From Owenia fusiformis (lineage: Eukaryota; Annelida; Polychaeta; Sabellida; Oweniidae), in the NCBI GenBank assembly GCA_903813345.2, contig CAIIXF020000008.1:13500822-13564821 (forward strand): a stretch of 64,000 bases of DNA. Reading direction: 5' to 3'. Numbering within the stretch: the stretch's first letter is position 1; every line of letters starts with the position of its first letter. Below are positions 24,501-37,000 of this stretch, piece after piece. The position numbers were made by a program, and so were the translations under genes. The notes under the pieces are model-generated. The model saw only the letters and a list, made by a program, of their open reading frames with translations, had not been told where the DNA came from and did no database searches.

Positions 24501-25796
24501 TTTCTAGTTGATCCAGACTTCACCAAATACTTTATTTTTAATACCAATGTTCGTCAAAAAATAATAATGACTTTTGTCAAACTCCTTTAATCAGTCCTCG
24601 ATACCTACCAACTGGTCTTAAAGACAAACAGGCTTGTCTTTTTCAACAGAAACGTTTGTTTCTTGTACCATTTGCCCGAAATGAACAAAGATTATCTACC
24701 TATACTTACTCACAAATCTGTTCAAATTTATGCATAGATACTGCATGTCAGCATTTAATAATTCAATTTAATTGTGTTAGGATATTTTTTACAAAACAAA
24801 TGTAGTCTATTCATTGAGAAGCTGGTTTCGGTGTCTTATTTTGTTATTTTCTCATCAAATAAATGATAAAAGTAGACAGTTTCCTAAAGAACTAACAGAA
24901 TAGGAGAAGGGTAGGCTGATTAGTAAAACAGCCACGGGGAGCGATGATTTATTCACGAGGTGGCGAGAAGGTGGTTAAAGGTGTCTACATTGGCACCTTT
25001 CTGGCACCTACCGATACGCCTCATCATTCCCAAACATAACATACGCACGCTAATTTCCGACAAATCGCTCGCATCAATTCTTCCCGATTTACGCTTACCA
25101 CTGGCTCTGAAGTGTTGGGCATAGTTTATTAGTCTGTGTGACATTGACTCCGCTTTACCCATTTAAAATTGGTCTAAATGTTTACCATTTTTATAACAAA
25201 GTGTAGATGGTTTGGTATTTTGCCATTTTAAATTCTAATATCTCAGAAATAATTATATCAGCACATTTCGGAATCGTAATGTTATGAGGTTATTAGACCA
25301 GGTCAAGTACCTTACACAGTTAAGATAAATGGTAAAACTAGTTTTAACATAGGACTTAATATAATTTTTTCAAATATATTTGATGCAAATGTAATGATGC
25401 CGCGCAAAATGCATTTCTTGATTGATTTATACATCGAAAACAATTATGTGAACTGGTATCTACTTTAACAAACAATCAACGCCAAGATTAAACAAAATCC
25501 TTGCAACGGGCAATTAATGCAACATATATTAATGGTCGTTCGATGAAAAATGAATTACTCATGTCAATATGATCTGACGTTTTCAAGTACTAGCAAACTT
25601 TGCTGTAACTTCAGCCTCATTATTTATGTAAAAATCGTTAAGGTATTTTGTTTAATGAACTTACAGGGCCACACTGTCTCTAGTTGGGAGATAATAAAAA
25701 CAAATGGCCCCCGGATAAGTCTGCTGAACATAAGTGTATGCAGTTGCTCAAAATAACTTATCATTAATTAATTGAGAGGGTACAACGCAATAAATA
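21585..25796. other. intergenic, no gene seen
   Basis: AT-rich sequence with only short unconvincing frames. It includes a tRNA-like stretch (22148-22224) and a run near 24075-24110 of repeated CCGTCCGTCTGTCCGG type. Confidence 0.4.
22148..22224 (-). repeat. tRNA-derived SINE-like sequence
   Basis: On the minus strand a perfect B box (GGTTCGATTCC) lies about 40 bases after an A-box-like TAGTTCGGATGCGG, as in a pol III tRNA promoter. The acceptor and anticodon stems do not fold as a clean tRNA by eye, so I read it as a tRNA-derived SINE head or decayed tRNA. Confidence 0.45.
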
Positions 25797-26598
25797 GATA
25801 TATACAGGGTATAGGACACAATCAATAAAAGATATACACAGGGTGTAGGACACAATCAATAAAAGATATACACAGGGTATAGGACACAATCAATAAAAGA
25901 TATACACAGGGTATAGGGCACAATCAATAAAAGATATATACAGGGTATAAGAAACAATCAATAAAAGATATACGCAGGGTATAGGACACAATCAATAAAA
26001 GATATACACAGGGTATAGGACACAATCAATAAAAGATATACACAGGGTATAGGACACAATCAATAAAAGATATAAACAGGGTATATGACACAATCAATAA
26101 ACGATATACACAGGATATAGAACACAATCAATAAAAGATATACACAGGATATAGGACACAATCAATAAATAGATATACACAGGGTATAGGACACAATTAA
26201 TAAATAGATATACAAAGGGTTCAGGACACAATAAAAGATATACACAGGGTATATGACACAATCAATAAACGATATACACAGGGTATAAGACACAATCAAT
26301 AAAATATATACACAGGGTATAGTACACAATCTATACAAGATATGCACAGAGTATAAAACAATCAATAAAAGATATAAACAGGATATAGGACACAATCAAT
26401 AAAAGATATACACAGGGTATAGGACACAATCAGTAAACGATATACAGAGGGTATAGGACACAATAAATAAAAGATATACACAGGGTATTAGACACACTCA
26501 ATAAACGATATACAAAGGGTATAGGACACAATCAATAAAAAAATATACACGTATAGGACACAATCAATAAACGATACAATACACAGGGTATAGGGAAC
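25797..26598. repeat. 34-bp minisatellite, about 23 copies
   Basis: Tandem units of the form gatatacacagggtatagg plus acacaatcaataaaa. Copies are more diverged than in the 56-bp array, with point changes and small deletions near 26220 and 26340. Antisense frames across it are repeat artefacts. Confidence 0.95.
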
Positions 26599-27175
26599 AC
26601 ATTTGGTTGTTACATAACAATCAGTGGTAGTCATTCAGGGCATACATCATTCAATCTGATATAAATAGGGTATACTATATAAGCAGGACATACAAGATCA
26701 CAAATGCAGGGCATGGACTAAAGAATAAAGAAATGAATCAACTTAAATATTTATCTTCAACTATTTCTTAATAGATTAGTCCCAAAGTTAATCAAGAAAC
26801 TGTTTCCATTGTTTCACACAGTAATTGTTTATAGTTTCTTATCCACTTCTGTTAGAATGTGCCAACCCCTGGTTCCAAGTCTATGTGTTATCTTAACAGT
26901 CAGTAAAGTTACATAAACGTCTATTCCAAGTAGAAATGAACTTGACATTATGTTAACTTACTATTCAGTTGAACAGTAAATAAACTTGTGTAGGCTCATA
27001 GAATGGCCTGGAAAATGACTGATAATTATGCCTTTTTGTTGAACCCACTCTTAAAAATTAAGCCCACTTTCTAAATATTAGGTCTATTTCAAAAATGTTG
27101 CCCACCTCCACACATTCTACCATCCATCACCAAAACCTTTAAAATGTGATTTAGCCTAACGTTTCTCTGGTTCCA
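26599..27175. other. intergenic, no gene seen
   Basis: No convincing exon, RNA gene or repeat identified. Confidence 0.35.
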
Positions 27176-27442
27176 GCATTCGGACAACCTAATGCCCCCT
27201 TTTAACCAATGATTAAGAGAGACTAACCTCTGAGGATCCCACATTGACAATGAGGTAGGTCCAAGCATTTGGACAACCTAATGCCCCCTTTTAACCAATG
27301 ATTAAGAGAGACTAACCTCTGAGGATCCCACATTGACAATGAGGTAGGTCCAAGCATTTGGACAACCCAATGCTCCCTTTTAACCAATGATTAAGAGAGA
27401 CTAACCTCTGAGGATCCCATATTGACAATGAGGTAGGTCTAA
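27176..27442. repeat. 89-bp tandem repeat, 3 copies
   Basis: Three copies begin at 27176, 27265 and 27354, each with ggacaacctaatgcccc and ctgaggatcccacattgac. They are over 95% identical, so the duplication is recent. Confidence 0.95.
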
Positions 27443-27459
27443 GCAGTGTGTGCTCATTT

Positions 27460-27655
27460 TAAGACAATACATGTATATAGTGAAACCTATATACAGTGAA
27501 ACCTATGGAGCCACAAAAATGTGTTAACTATGTAGGTGTACAATACAGAGAGGGTAATTTATGCAGACGTTAGTAAAGTTTGTGCAGAGGAAGGGTGTCC
27601 ACTAGAGACAGGTGTTCACTAGATAGAGGTGTGCACTAAGGTTCTATTGTATGTT
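27460..27655. repeat. foldback-repeat relative of 10228-10900
   Basis: It shares gtgaaacctatggagccacaaaa, ggaagggtgtccactagaga and caggtgttcactaga with the 10.2-10.9 kb element. The nested central hairpins are missing. It looks like an internally deleted copy. Confidence 0.6.
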
Positions 27656-28529
27656 CCATAGATGTGTTCATTAAAGTGGTAACAAGGACTGTAGAGAGAA
27701 AATTCGAATTTTTTTATTTTTTCTGAGCTATCAGGTCAATATATGGCTTAACATCTTCTTTGACATACCTATTTTCTTAAAATGTATGGAAGAACTCTCA
27801 ATTTCAGCATTAAGAAGTATAAATTCAGTTCAAAGCTTCTATAAAGGGAGTCCCACTTACAGATTTTTAAGATTCATCACGTTTCAAGAGGAATATCAGC
27901 TGAAATAATATCATCCAGGGGGTTTCTTTGTAGATTATAAAAATATATGTTAGTCTTGACGAAATATCCAAACTTAAATATATTTTGAAACTGGTCGATG
28001 ATCGTTGAATGGCCCCCCTGCACTAATTGTTGCACCTTTAAGGTTAACAGGAGTCAATGAATTGTTTCTTCAACAGAGATATAAAGTTTGTTACTAAAGG
28101 ATACAGAATGTCATTTCACCTCAAAGTAATATTTTAAACATTTTGAAAATGCATCACATCACATTTATCCATTTTTAAATCAGGTGGTTCACTTTAAACA
28201 TATTTTACATATGCGACCCAGCAACTTAACTTCTCTTCATCTTAAAAGTCAGCCACCAGAAGGAATGGGTGGTTTAAAATATGTGGGAACATACATGACT
28301 CCATCTATATGCCATGAATAGAGTTATTAGAACTTGGTTGCAATTAAAGTGTAACTATTAATACTCAAACTTAGTAAAACATAATCCAAGTGTTCAACAA
28401 GTCTAGTTAAGTTTGCTGTTTTAATATCACCACGGGGTGTACTCCTACAATTTTAGAAAATGAACTCGCCCTTTCAATCTCATTTCCAAAATAAAAAACA
28501 ATGAGCAAACAAGGCACTTACAAGAAAAA
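27656..28529. other. intergenic, no gene seen
   Basis: No convincing exon, RNA gene or repeat identified. Confidence 0.35.
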
Positions 28530-28627
28530 TGTCACCACCCGCCATTTGTTACAGACATCAAATGCCGAACACTGTCCACAAAAAAGTTGGAGACTATAAA
28601 AATATGTCACCACTTGTGGTGGTGACA
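28530..28627 (+). repeat. TGTCACCACC hairpin repeat, copy 3
   Basis: A 98-bp copy starts TGTCACCACCC and ends in a hairpin, TGTCACCAC-ttg-TGGTGGTGACA (28605-28627). The outer right arm is therefore the inverse of the left terminus. The interior (GTTGGAGACTATAAAAATA) matches the copy at 21483. This is the cleanest short member of the family. Confidence 0.85.
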
Positions 28628-29700
28628 TAAAAATAGTCTGCTACAAGTAGCCTCCTCAGAAAAGAAGTGCTTATTTACGCAAAAAAGGAATTGCATTCTC
28701 ATGGTAACCACTTGGTAGCATTCCTACTCAGGACTATATCTACCCATTCCAAATCACTCATAAGTCATAGAATATCCTTGATGTCACCATTTCATGGTGT
28801 GGACATTAAAATATATACATAACACTAGAGTTAGGGGCACCATAGAATTCTTTATTACATAATAGATTTCAATGAAGATTAATTAATGATACAATTCAAT
28901 ACACCTGTGTTCATACACATGTACATGCATCTACCAAAAATATTCAAAACAAACATACATATCTTGAATTACATTGTAATGAGGAAATTGTGTATATTAC
29001 GGACTGGACTATATTCGGTTTCTTGCTTTCTAATGGAATATATCATACTTCCTAATGGTATATACTAGTGATATAATGACTAGCAGACTAAAAAAAAATT
29101 ATCAAACATTTCCATATCATTTGTCTGTTCCCAAAACCAAAGTATTTGTCTATTTTCAGCAAATCTTAGAAGATGATATGTCACTATCTATAAGTAGGAT
29201 ATAAGGAATTCTATCTATCAATATAATGAATTTACAAAGCATATTCAGTAACCCATAAACCTTTCATCTAAGTAGAGATCTTTATAATGACAAGGTGGAA
29301 TTTGACATATACATTTTCCACGACACTTATTTTTAAGTCCTGCATGTTTTCACATATATCTGTGCATAAATATTAATTTGCACATGTTTTCTCTAAACTG
29401 GGTCATCCAAGAATCTCTGGTTTCACAATATCATGACTAGTTATTATGGACAGCTTGCAGGCAATAGTGATTCTCTCAACATATTAAGTGGTTGCTTGTT
29501 GAATAAAAATTCTTCTTCAAAAAATAAATACAAACTAATCTATCTGAAAAATATACCACATCTGAATGTTGAACATATTTAATGAGTTAGGCCACAAAAT
29601 ATTAATTTTCTGGTTCATAGAAAATTTACAGGGTATATATTGCTGCTTACGGAGATCTTTGAAACAGAAACCTAGATTCTATGGCCTTCCCTTGCACATA
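28628..29700. other. intergenic or distal 3' UTR, no gene seen
   Basis: AT-rich sequence without coding signal. A minus-strand AATAAA at about 28850 could end a long 3' UTR of the RRBP1-like gene, but nothing else supports that. Confidence 0.3.
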
Positions 29701-29900
29701 TTGACATGTTTCACCCAATGTTGACATATTTCACCCAATGTTGAAATGTTTCACCCAATGTTGAAATGTTTCACCCAATGTTGAAATGTTTCACCCAATG
29801 TTGACATGTTTCACCCAATGTTGACATATTTCACCCAATGTTGAAATGTTTCACCCAATGTTGAAATGTTTCACCCAATGTTGACATGTTTCACCCAATG
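29701..29900. repeat. 20-bp minisatellite, exactly 10 copies
   Basis: Ten head-to-tail units of ttga(c/a)at(g/a)tttcacccaatg. Only two positions vary (c/a and g/a) and they vary independently, giving a small set of unit types. Confidence 0.97.
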
Positions 29901-30869
29901 TTTCATGTTGAGGTACAACATTGAGAGGATTTTTAGTTATCTCCACAAAATAGGTTGGAAATTTCTGTCACAGGGATTACACTCAGAAGATTTAAGTTTG
30001 TGAGCTGTGTATCGTAAAAAATATAAATACCTGCAAGGGATATTCTAGTATGTTACACATGTGTACAGTGTTGAAATAAGAAAAAATATGAGTTTTAATA
30101 ATTTTGATTGATTACTAAATACACCAGGATGATTTAGGGATAAATCAAAATTATCACAATTATTGTCTTTATATATGAAATAAAATGAACTATGTGCCCT
30201 AATTTGCTCTAATAGCCATCTTGATCAAACAGCATTTCAACTAAAAATAAACTCTGAACACAAAATCATCATTTTGATGATTTGTTCTGTTACAAAACTT
30301 AACACTGGCTCAAAAATATCTCAATCTCAGTAGATGGAGATTGACCATAATGAAGTTGATCGCTAATAATGGAAATGTTATAACAATCAAGATGGCTACA
30401 TAGAACTATTTCATCATTTTCCTTCACCAACACGTTTCTTGATCCAGTAGTGCTGGCACTTGTATAATTGTTAATTTTAAATATGTCTCTATCATTACTA
30501 CAGTACAAGCATTTTGTGTTCATTTGATGAATACATGGTTGAAAATAATATAATATGATAAATATGCATTTATTTCGAAGTATTACTCGATAGAATTCAA
30601 TTCAATGTCGTGGCAGTATGGTTACTGTATATGTTCTCAGTTTTTAAATAAACGTATGTTATCCAATGTGTGCATGTTATCCTTTTTGTATAAAAACGAA
30701 TCCATAGTATTGTTCGCAATATACAAACAGAGGAACATATCGGTAACTAATCAATTCAGAATATTTACTTTATTCAATGGTGATCTTTGGCGATCCAATG
30801 ACGAAAATTAATCCACATGCTATTATTTTTCTTCTTAGAAAAGCGAAATAATGAAATCAAGTTGACATT

Positions 30870-30875
30870 TTTATT
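30870..30875 (-). terminator. candidate poly(A) signal of the RRBP1-like gene
   Basis: AATAAA on the minus strand about 135 bases after the stop codon at 31010. It is the first canonical signal. Others lie further downstream, so the real cleavage site may be distal. Confidence 0.35.
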
Positions 30876-31009
30876 AACCTCCTATTGCTAAGATTCCTGG
30901 ATACCAATAATCAATCATTCTATTGCATCTTGGGATAAATTACAATTGTTTTGACTATGTAGCACATTATGCACCATTAGGTGGCAGCACCATAGTTCCA
31001 AGGTGAAGG

Positions 31010-31063
31010 TCACACAGCAGTTCCAATGTCACCGTTGCCTTGGTTACCTTGGGGAGACGCACT
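31010..31063 (-). CDS. RRBP1: RRBP1-like terminal exon
   Basis: 17 codons, SASPQGNQGNGDIGTAV, then TGA. It follows a 6-kb intron with a good acceptor (CTACTTTCAG). The C-terminal GTAV parallels the vertebrate GTSV end and has the form of a class I PDZ ligand. Confidence 0.82.
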   Translation of the reverse strand, partial: SASPQGNQGNGDIGTAV

Positions 31064-34000
31064 CTGAAAGTAGAAAGAAAATTCAATTGTATATAACATA
31101 AGACTCTTGATTAAGTGCCATATGACAAATACAAACAAAACTCAACACTTTTCTCGATCTTGTTGATCTGTAATCCTGGTGACAACTGGGTTTCGATTAT
31201 TTTTATATCAATCCAATGATGTAAAATATCCAGAGACCAGAATACAAGTATTATCGTGAGAATCATCAGAGTACTCAAATTAAAACAAAATGCTGCCACT
31301 TTACTTCACTTCTATCACTTTGTCTTTATTCAATACTTTGCCGAAACATGAATTTGTTTTACTTTATTGGAAGGTGTAACACCAGTGTGAAGCTCTACGG
31401 TAAAATATTGTGCATCCGAAATATCGTAAAAGCACTCAAAATATTTTCTAAAAGTGATTTAAAAACAATGAATGTGCAAGAATGATATAATATAATAGCT
31501 GATAAGCACTCTTGATAAAATATGATTTTAAAAGCACTTACATATGATTGTATGGGAATGATAAAATATAATTTCAAAGCACTCACATATGAATATGTGG
31601 GAATGATGAACACATGAATGTGTGTGGGAATTAGGAAATATGGTTATAAAGCACTCAACAAAGGAACATGTAGTGTGAGAATTATAAAACATTAATATGT
31701 TTTAAAAGCACTTAATATGAATGATGAAATATGTTTTAAAAGCACTAAATATGAATGTGCAGTATTTAAAAGCTCTAACATATGAACATGTGAGTATGAT
31801 AAAATTTGGTTAAAATTTTCACATATGAAAAAGGAATTTAAAATGTGGCTTTCTAATATTACAAAATAATAACAAAATACAATGTACACCCAATTGAATT
31901 ATAACTACATGTACTGACAAAACATGAAAATGTCTTTGTATAAACACTTTTATGCAGAGAAGAAATACATGTACACGTGACATAACATTTACAATGTTTA
32001 GGTAACCAACTTACACGTTACAAGTTGGAAGCAACAGACTTTTCAGACTATGACGGTATCGACAATTCACAACATGTAAAAATTATTGATATATCAACAT
32101 GACCAAATAGCAATAGAATAGATTTATATCAATTTAAAGGTATATTCCTTGTCAGCCAGACCATCTCTCTCCTAATATGGTAGCTATAACCTTAAACATA
32201 CATTCCATCTTTCGCAAAACAGGGAAAATGTTTTGATAGGTCAATATTGATCACTTAAAAATGTAGTGCTCAATTCCAATAGGCTGGCATATTTTAAGAT
32301 TTCACTCAGGAAGTGATGTCACCGAATCTCAACTTTGCGTATAGCATTGGGTAAGGAGCTATTAAAAATTACAAAACCAGCTGAATATTTTTTTCAATCT
32401 TGTCTATGATTTAATTCTTCTAAAAGTCTCTTTTATTCTAAGCTGACAAGCTCTTAAAATATTTTTGCGCAAAAAGTAAGGAGCACTTGTCTAGAAGTGA
32501 TTTTGTGATACTTTCCTATACCATTATAAGCAAGGTTATGCAAGTTGAGAGTCAATGACATCAATTCCTTAGTGAAATTTTAAAAGATGGCATTTTACTG
32601 GAAATGAGCACCACAATTTTAAATGATCAATATTGACTATATTAAGAACTTTTTCCCAAGTTTTGCTAAATATGGAAAGTATATATATGATTATAGCTAT
32701 CATATCGGGATAGAAATGGTATGACCAGAAATAACTAAATATCAGACTGACCAAATAAAATATTGCAAAATATAAAATCAACTAAAAGAATAATGACTAA
32801 ATTGCATAAACCCTAACCCAAACCAATTAAAATATAAGTAACATTATGGAGGTCCAAAACTAAAACCACGTTATACACGGATTTAAAGCAAGGTTTGGTA
32901 TGAAAAGCAACATGACTAGTGAGGGGGTGACACCTATAAGCAGACAATAGAACTGATTAAAAAGCCAGCCTTTCAAAATGTATCAATGTGGCCAGCAAAA
33001 TTCTCTAAATATGCTCAATTTAGTTTCTAGATGAAAAAATAACATAAAATTCTTTCTCAAAAATGCTACCTTTTGGGCATAAAACATCTTAATTGTAGGT
33101 TTTCCCAGTTATTTACAGGTTTCTGATTTGAAAGACAAAAAACCAGCATGACATAAAATTCCATCAAAATAATTCATCAAAATATAGAAATCAGAAAATG
33201 AAAACAAAATTGTGTTATAAAAATTGTTGTGATGACAGCATAAAGACATCAAAAGAGCCTGTTGTGATGTCACTAGAGAAAGGCGTGGTTATGAGAAAGG
33301 CATGGCCACAATTGTTACAATACACCGAAGAGTAGTGTATCTATATCACTATATCACTGACACTGAAGTACCTGTAAGGAGGGACGAGGTGGAACGTTTC
33401 AAAGTAGGACTACCCAGCCTGGGACTCTAGAAGGGAAACATAGTTCAAAAGTAGTATATAATAGCCGGACCAAATCTAGGTGTTTATATTTAGTGCGTCA
33501 AAGTACATCTAGTTGTGATAAAGTATATGTGTCTTTTATACATTTTGTATTTTCATTATTCAATATGATATATTGTTTTATTTATCTTTATATTTAGTTA
33601 TAGTTAGAAAATTCATGAGTTTTGTGAAGTATTCTTTATATTTTGTTAGTAAATAAGATATCAATGACACTGTTTTATCCAAAGACAATTATCGACAAAT
33701 ATATAAACACAAAGAACAACCTCTGAGAGACATTACCAACCAAGACTGATTTTCGAGGACATTTCAATATTGGAATACAAGTCTCAAATGATATGGAACT
33801 TAATACATGTGCTCTGTAAGAACTGTCACCAAACACAGTTTACTCCATTGTGCTACCATGACAGTCATAAACAGCATGCTACCATGACAGTCATAAATAA
33901 ACAACATTGTGCTACCATGACAGTCATAAACAACATTGTGATACCATGACAGTCATAAACAACAACAAATCAACCAAACCGACAAGAGCTTTTACTTTTA

Positions 34001-37000
34001 CCAAACAATTTTTGTTCAGATAAAGTTCATGAAACTTTCCAAGATTCCTTGACATTGCTGAACCTGGAGAGAATATAATAAATGGACTGATTCAAAAAAG
34101 AATCACAACTGTACCCAAAGCAAAACATCTACATGTGCACAAACTTGATGAACAAATAAACAAACAGAGAGGAGTGTGCAATGTGACTAATGAGGAGGTT
34201 GTGTTTATAAGAGAGGGACCTACTCAATTTAATATAACACATACATAGTTCAGTATTAACATATGGACCAACCGGAACAGATCTTCATCCTAGGTGTTTC
34301 TACAATGGGGTATAACTATGGTACTATGGGTTTATTTCATTTACACACAGAGACACCATTTCCAGAGTGGAACTAAAGATAACCTGATGCAACTGAAATG
34401 CAGCAACAGGCCTTTCTAATAAACACTGTCATTGATTGCTACACAGAAGGTACCAGTAGGATATATTGGCCAGATTCTTGATATCATAGAATAGAGGTAG
34501 CAATGTTTCTCAGCAAAATCAGAATAAACTTGATGCTAATTTCGATACCATTTGTAAACATTGCTACATGTTATGTTGAGGTCATGTTTGCAACAATCTT
34601 CAACACCATCGCCTGGCTGATCTTATTTGAAACTGAATGGAATTTTGAACAAAATACTCATCGGCTGGGTGCCGGTGTTGAAGATTGTATTAAATGTGAT
34701 CACAGCATTACCTATGCTTTCATGAATCAGGCCAATATATCCTGGCCTCTTTGGTATGCAAAATGTGGTGAAGTTTATTAGAAAGGTCTATCCAGTAACG
34801 CATGGCCTCAATAAATTGACAAACCACCTAACAGACATTCAAATGAACCAGCCACCCCACAGATGTTTCCAGAACTTGGGGGTAGAAAAACACAGATTTC
34901 ACTTCTTTACCCTACACCAGCAAATAATACATGGACAAACACACAGTGGCTACTTTACCTTGATTTCATTAACATGTATTCCGAAAGCAGTCTGAAATGG
35001 TTAAAGTTAGAAGTGGTTAGTACAGAAGTTGAGTTTAAGAGTTGATGGTCTTCTTTTGGCAGCAACAAAATCTGTATAAAACTTTTTGTCCGCTCATTTA
35101 TAAAAATGTCACTTATCAATCTTATTTCACAGATTAGTGTCTTGAAATAGAAAAATAGAAAAACAAACCATGGAAGTGAGATTACAATTTCAGGCCCGTA
35201 GCCAGGATTTGCCAAGGGGTGGTTCACTTTTTGAAAAATCCCAGACGGGGGTTTCACTTGTGACAATTTTGGTCCAAAAATGGCCAAAATCACTTAAAAG
35301 TGCTCAGAATGGTGAAAAACTGTATGATTTTGATAGATTTTTTGGCCTTGGCCCTGGCTATGGGCCTGAATTTGCCTGTTATGACTAATGCCTAGGTCAC
35401 ATTTGCTCCTATTTTCGATCCAGTGACTGCCTGCACGAACATCTTGTCCCTTCTTGTCTTGGATTGTGATTTTGGTTCTTGAATGGTGGGGGGAAAGGGG
35501 GTATTAGACATTGTTTCTTTTCACGTTAGATCATGGTTTTGGGCTATATGGGGTTTGTTTTTCTTGACTGGTATGCACTTAGTGTTTGCTTTTTCTTGCT
35601 AAGTTCCATTACAACTTTTAGTCCTTTCCCTTTGGGACTAGTGCTTATATATTTGCAGTTACAATATTACAACTTGGTCATCCTTGGATAGCCTTGTGAT
35701 ATCTGTGCGATAATCTTACAGGCTCCCTAGGTTATCAGTCAGATGTCTGTTCCATTTAATCTGGCAAATTGTTTGCAGCGCTATACAGTGCTGATGTGAC
35801 CATACTAACAGCGAATCAAAGACATCGGAGAAGAGTCTCCGGCACCTTGGACATCGGAAAATTGTCCTACTATCGACAAGCAAAAATGTGACCTAGGCCT
35901 TAGCTATATGCATTGAGCATGTGAAAATAAATTGAATTTGGAATCCATGTATTTTGATTGATATTTTTCCGAGGCTCATGATTTCTTTTTATACATTTCT
36001 ACGATGACAGGACTACTAGATTTATGAAACATTTCCACAAAAAGAAGACCCCTTACATTAGTAACAATAAAAATGCCTATTATATCACACTGATGTAACA
36101 AGATTACAAGTAAAAGAAAAGCACAGGCAAAGGGATTAAGATGTCATATGATTGCTGAGACATCCCATACAAATCTATTTTGAAAAGTCACGTTTAGTTC
36201 GATAATAAGACAAGAATTGTGTCCATTTAGTGATGTACATAAAAGTATGCCCATCTCTGTTTCAAATTATTTTGAAATGTTAGACCTTGTTTGATGAAAA
36301 ATGCAAATATTGCCCAAAAGTTCAAGATCAAATGCAAGATATTTCAATAAATGTTCTCGTTATAAATACTAAAGCTACTGCAATTAGCAATTCTACATTA
36401 TGCATATAATATATCTAGGTGTTTATATACAACTAGAATCACAAATAGAAATCCATTTGTAAGCTGACTACAGGCATGACAATGAACAATGATATTTTTA
36501 TGGGTCACCTCAAAATAACTGCAGATTTAGCTCCATTTCACTTTCCTGGAAACAGGAATATTGTTGTCAGTAGAGACTGAGTAAATGGATGGAAAGTTAA
36601 CAGCTTCAAATGCAAATGTAAATATTTGTAGGTTCCATTTTGTCGTCCATGGACTCAATTTAATATCAGATCAGAACATACGAATTTGAACACATTCATT
36701 TTAGTCCACTGGGTTTTATTCAATATTTAATAGTCACCAGAAATAAATATATGTATATTTGACCACTTAAAACATTTCTATCAATCATGGCTGGAAGAAT
36801 TAAAATTCAGAAAATATGTTCCAAATATGAAATTCCACTTCCCTCATGTTATTTATTAGATAATTTCGACTTCATACGTTCATCTACATCAAGCAGTACT
36901 AGATTTCACAATGCATACATACTAAATTATTTGCAGTAACACAAACATAGTGTCTTTAAAAATGCATGAATTCAGCTATGAAGCAGTTAGAAAATGAATA

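Noticed and set aside
26162-26395. Hydrophobic frame resembling a membrane protein on the minus strand
   Set aside because: Lies entirely inside the 34-bp minisatellite; the hydrophobic pattern is a translation of the repeat.
34503-35045. Overlapping plus-strand frames inside the last intron of the RRBP1-like gene
   Set aside because: Low-complexity composition, no domain, and they overlap each other and part of a repeat; random frames.
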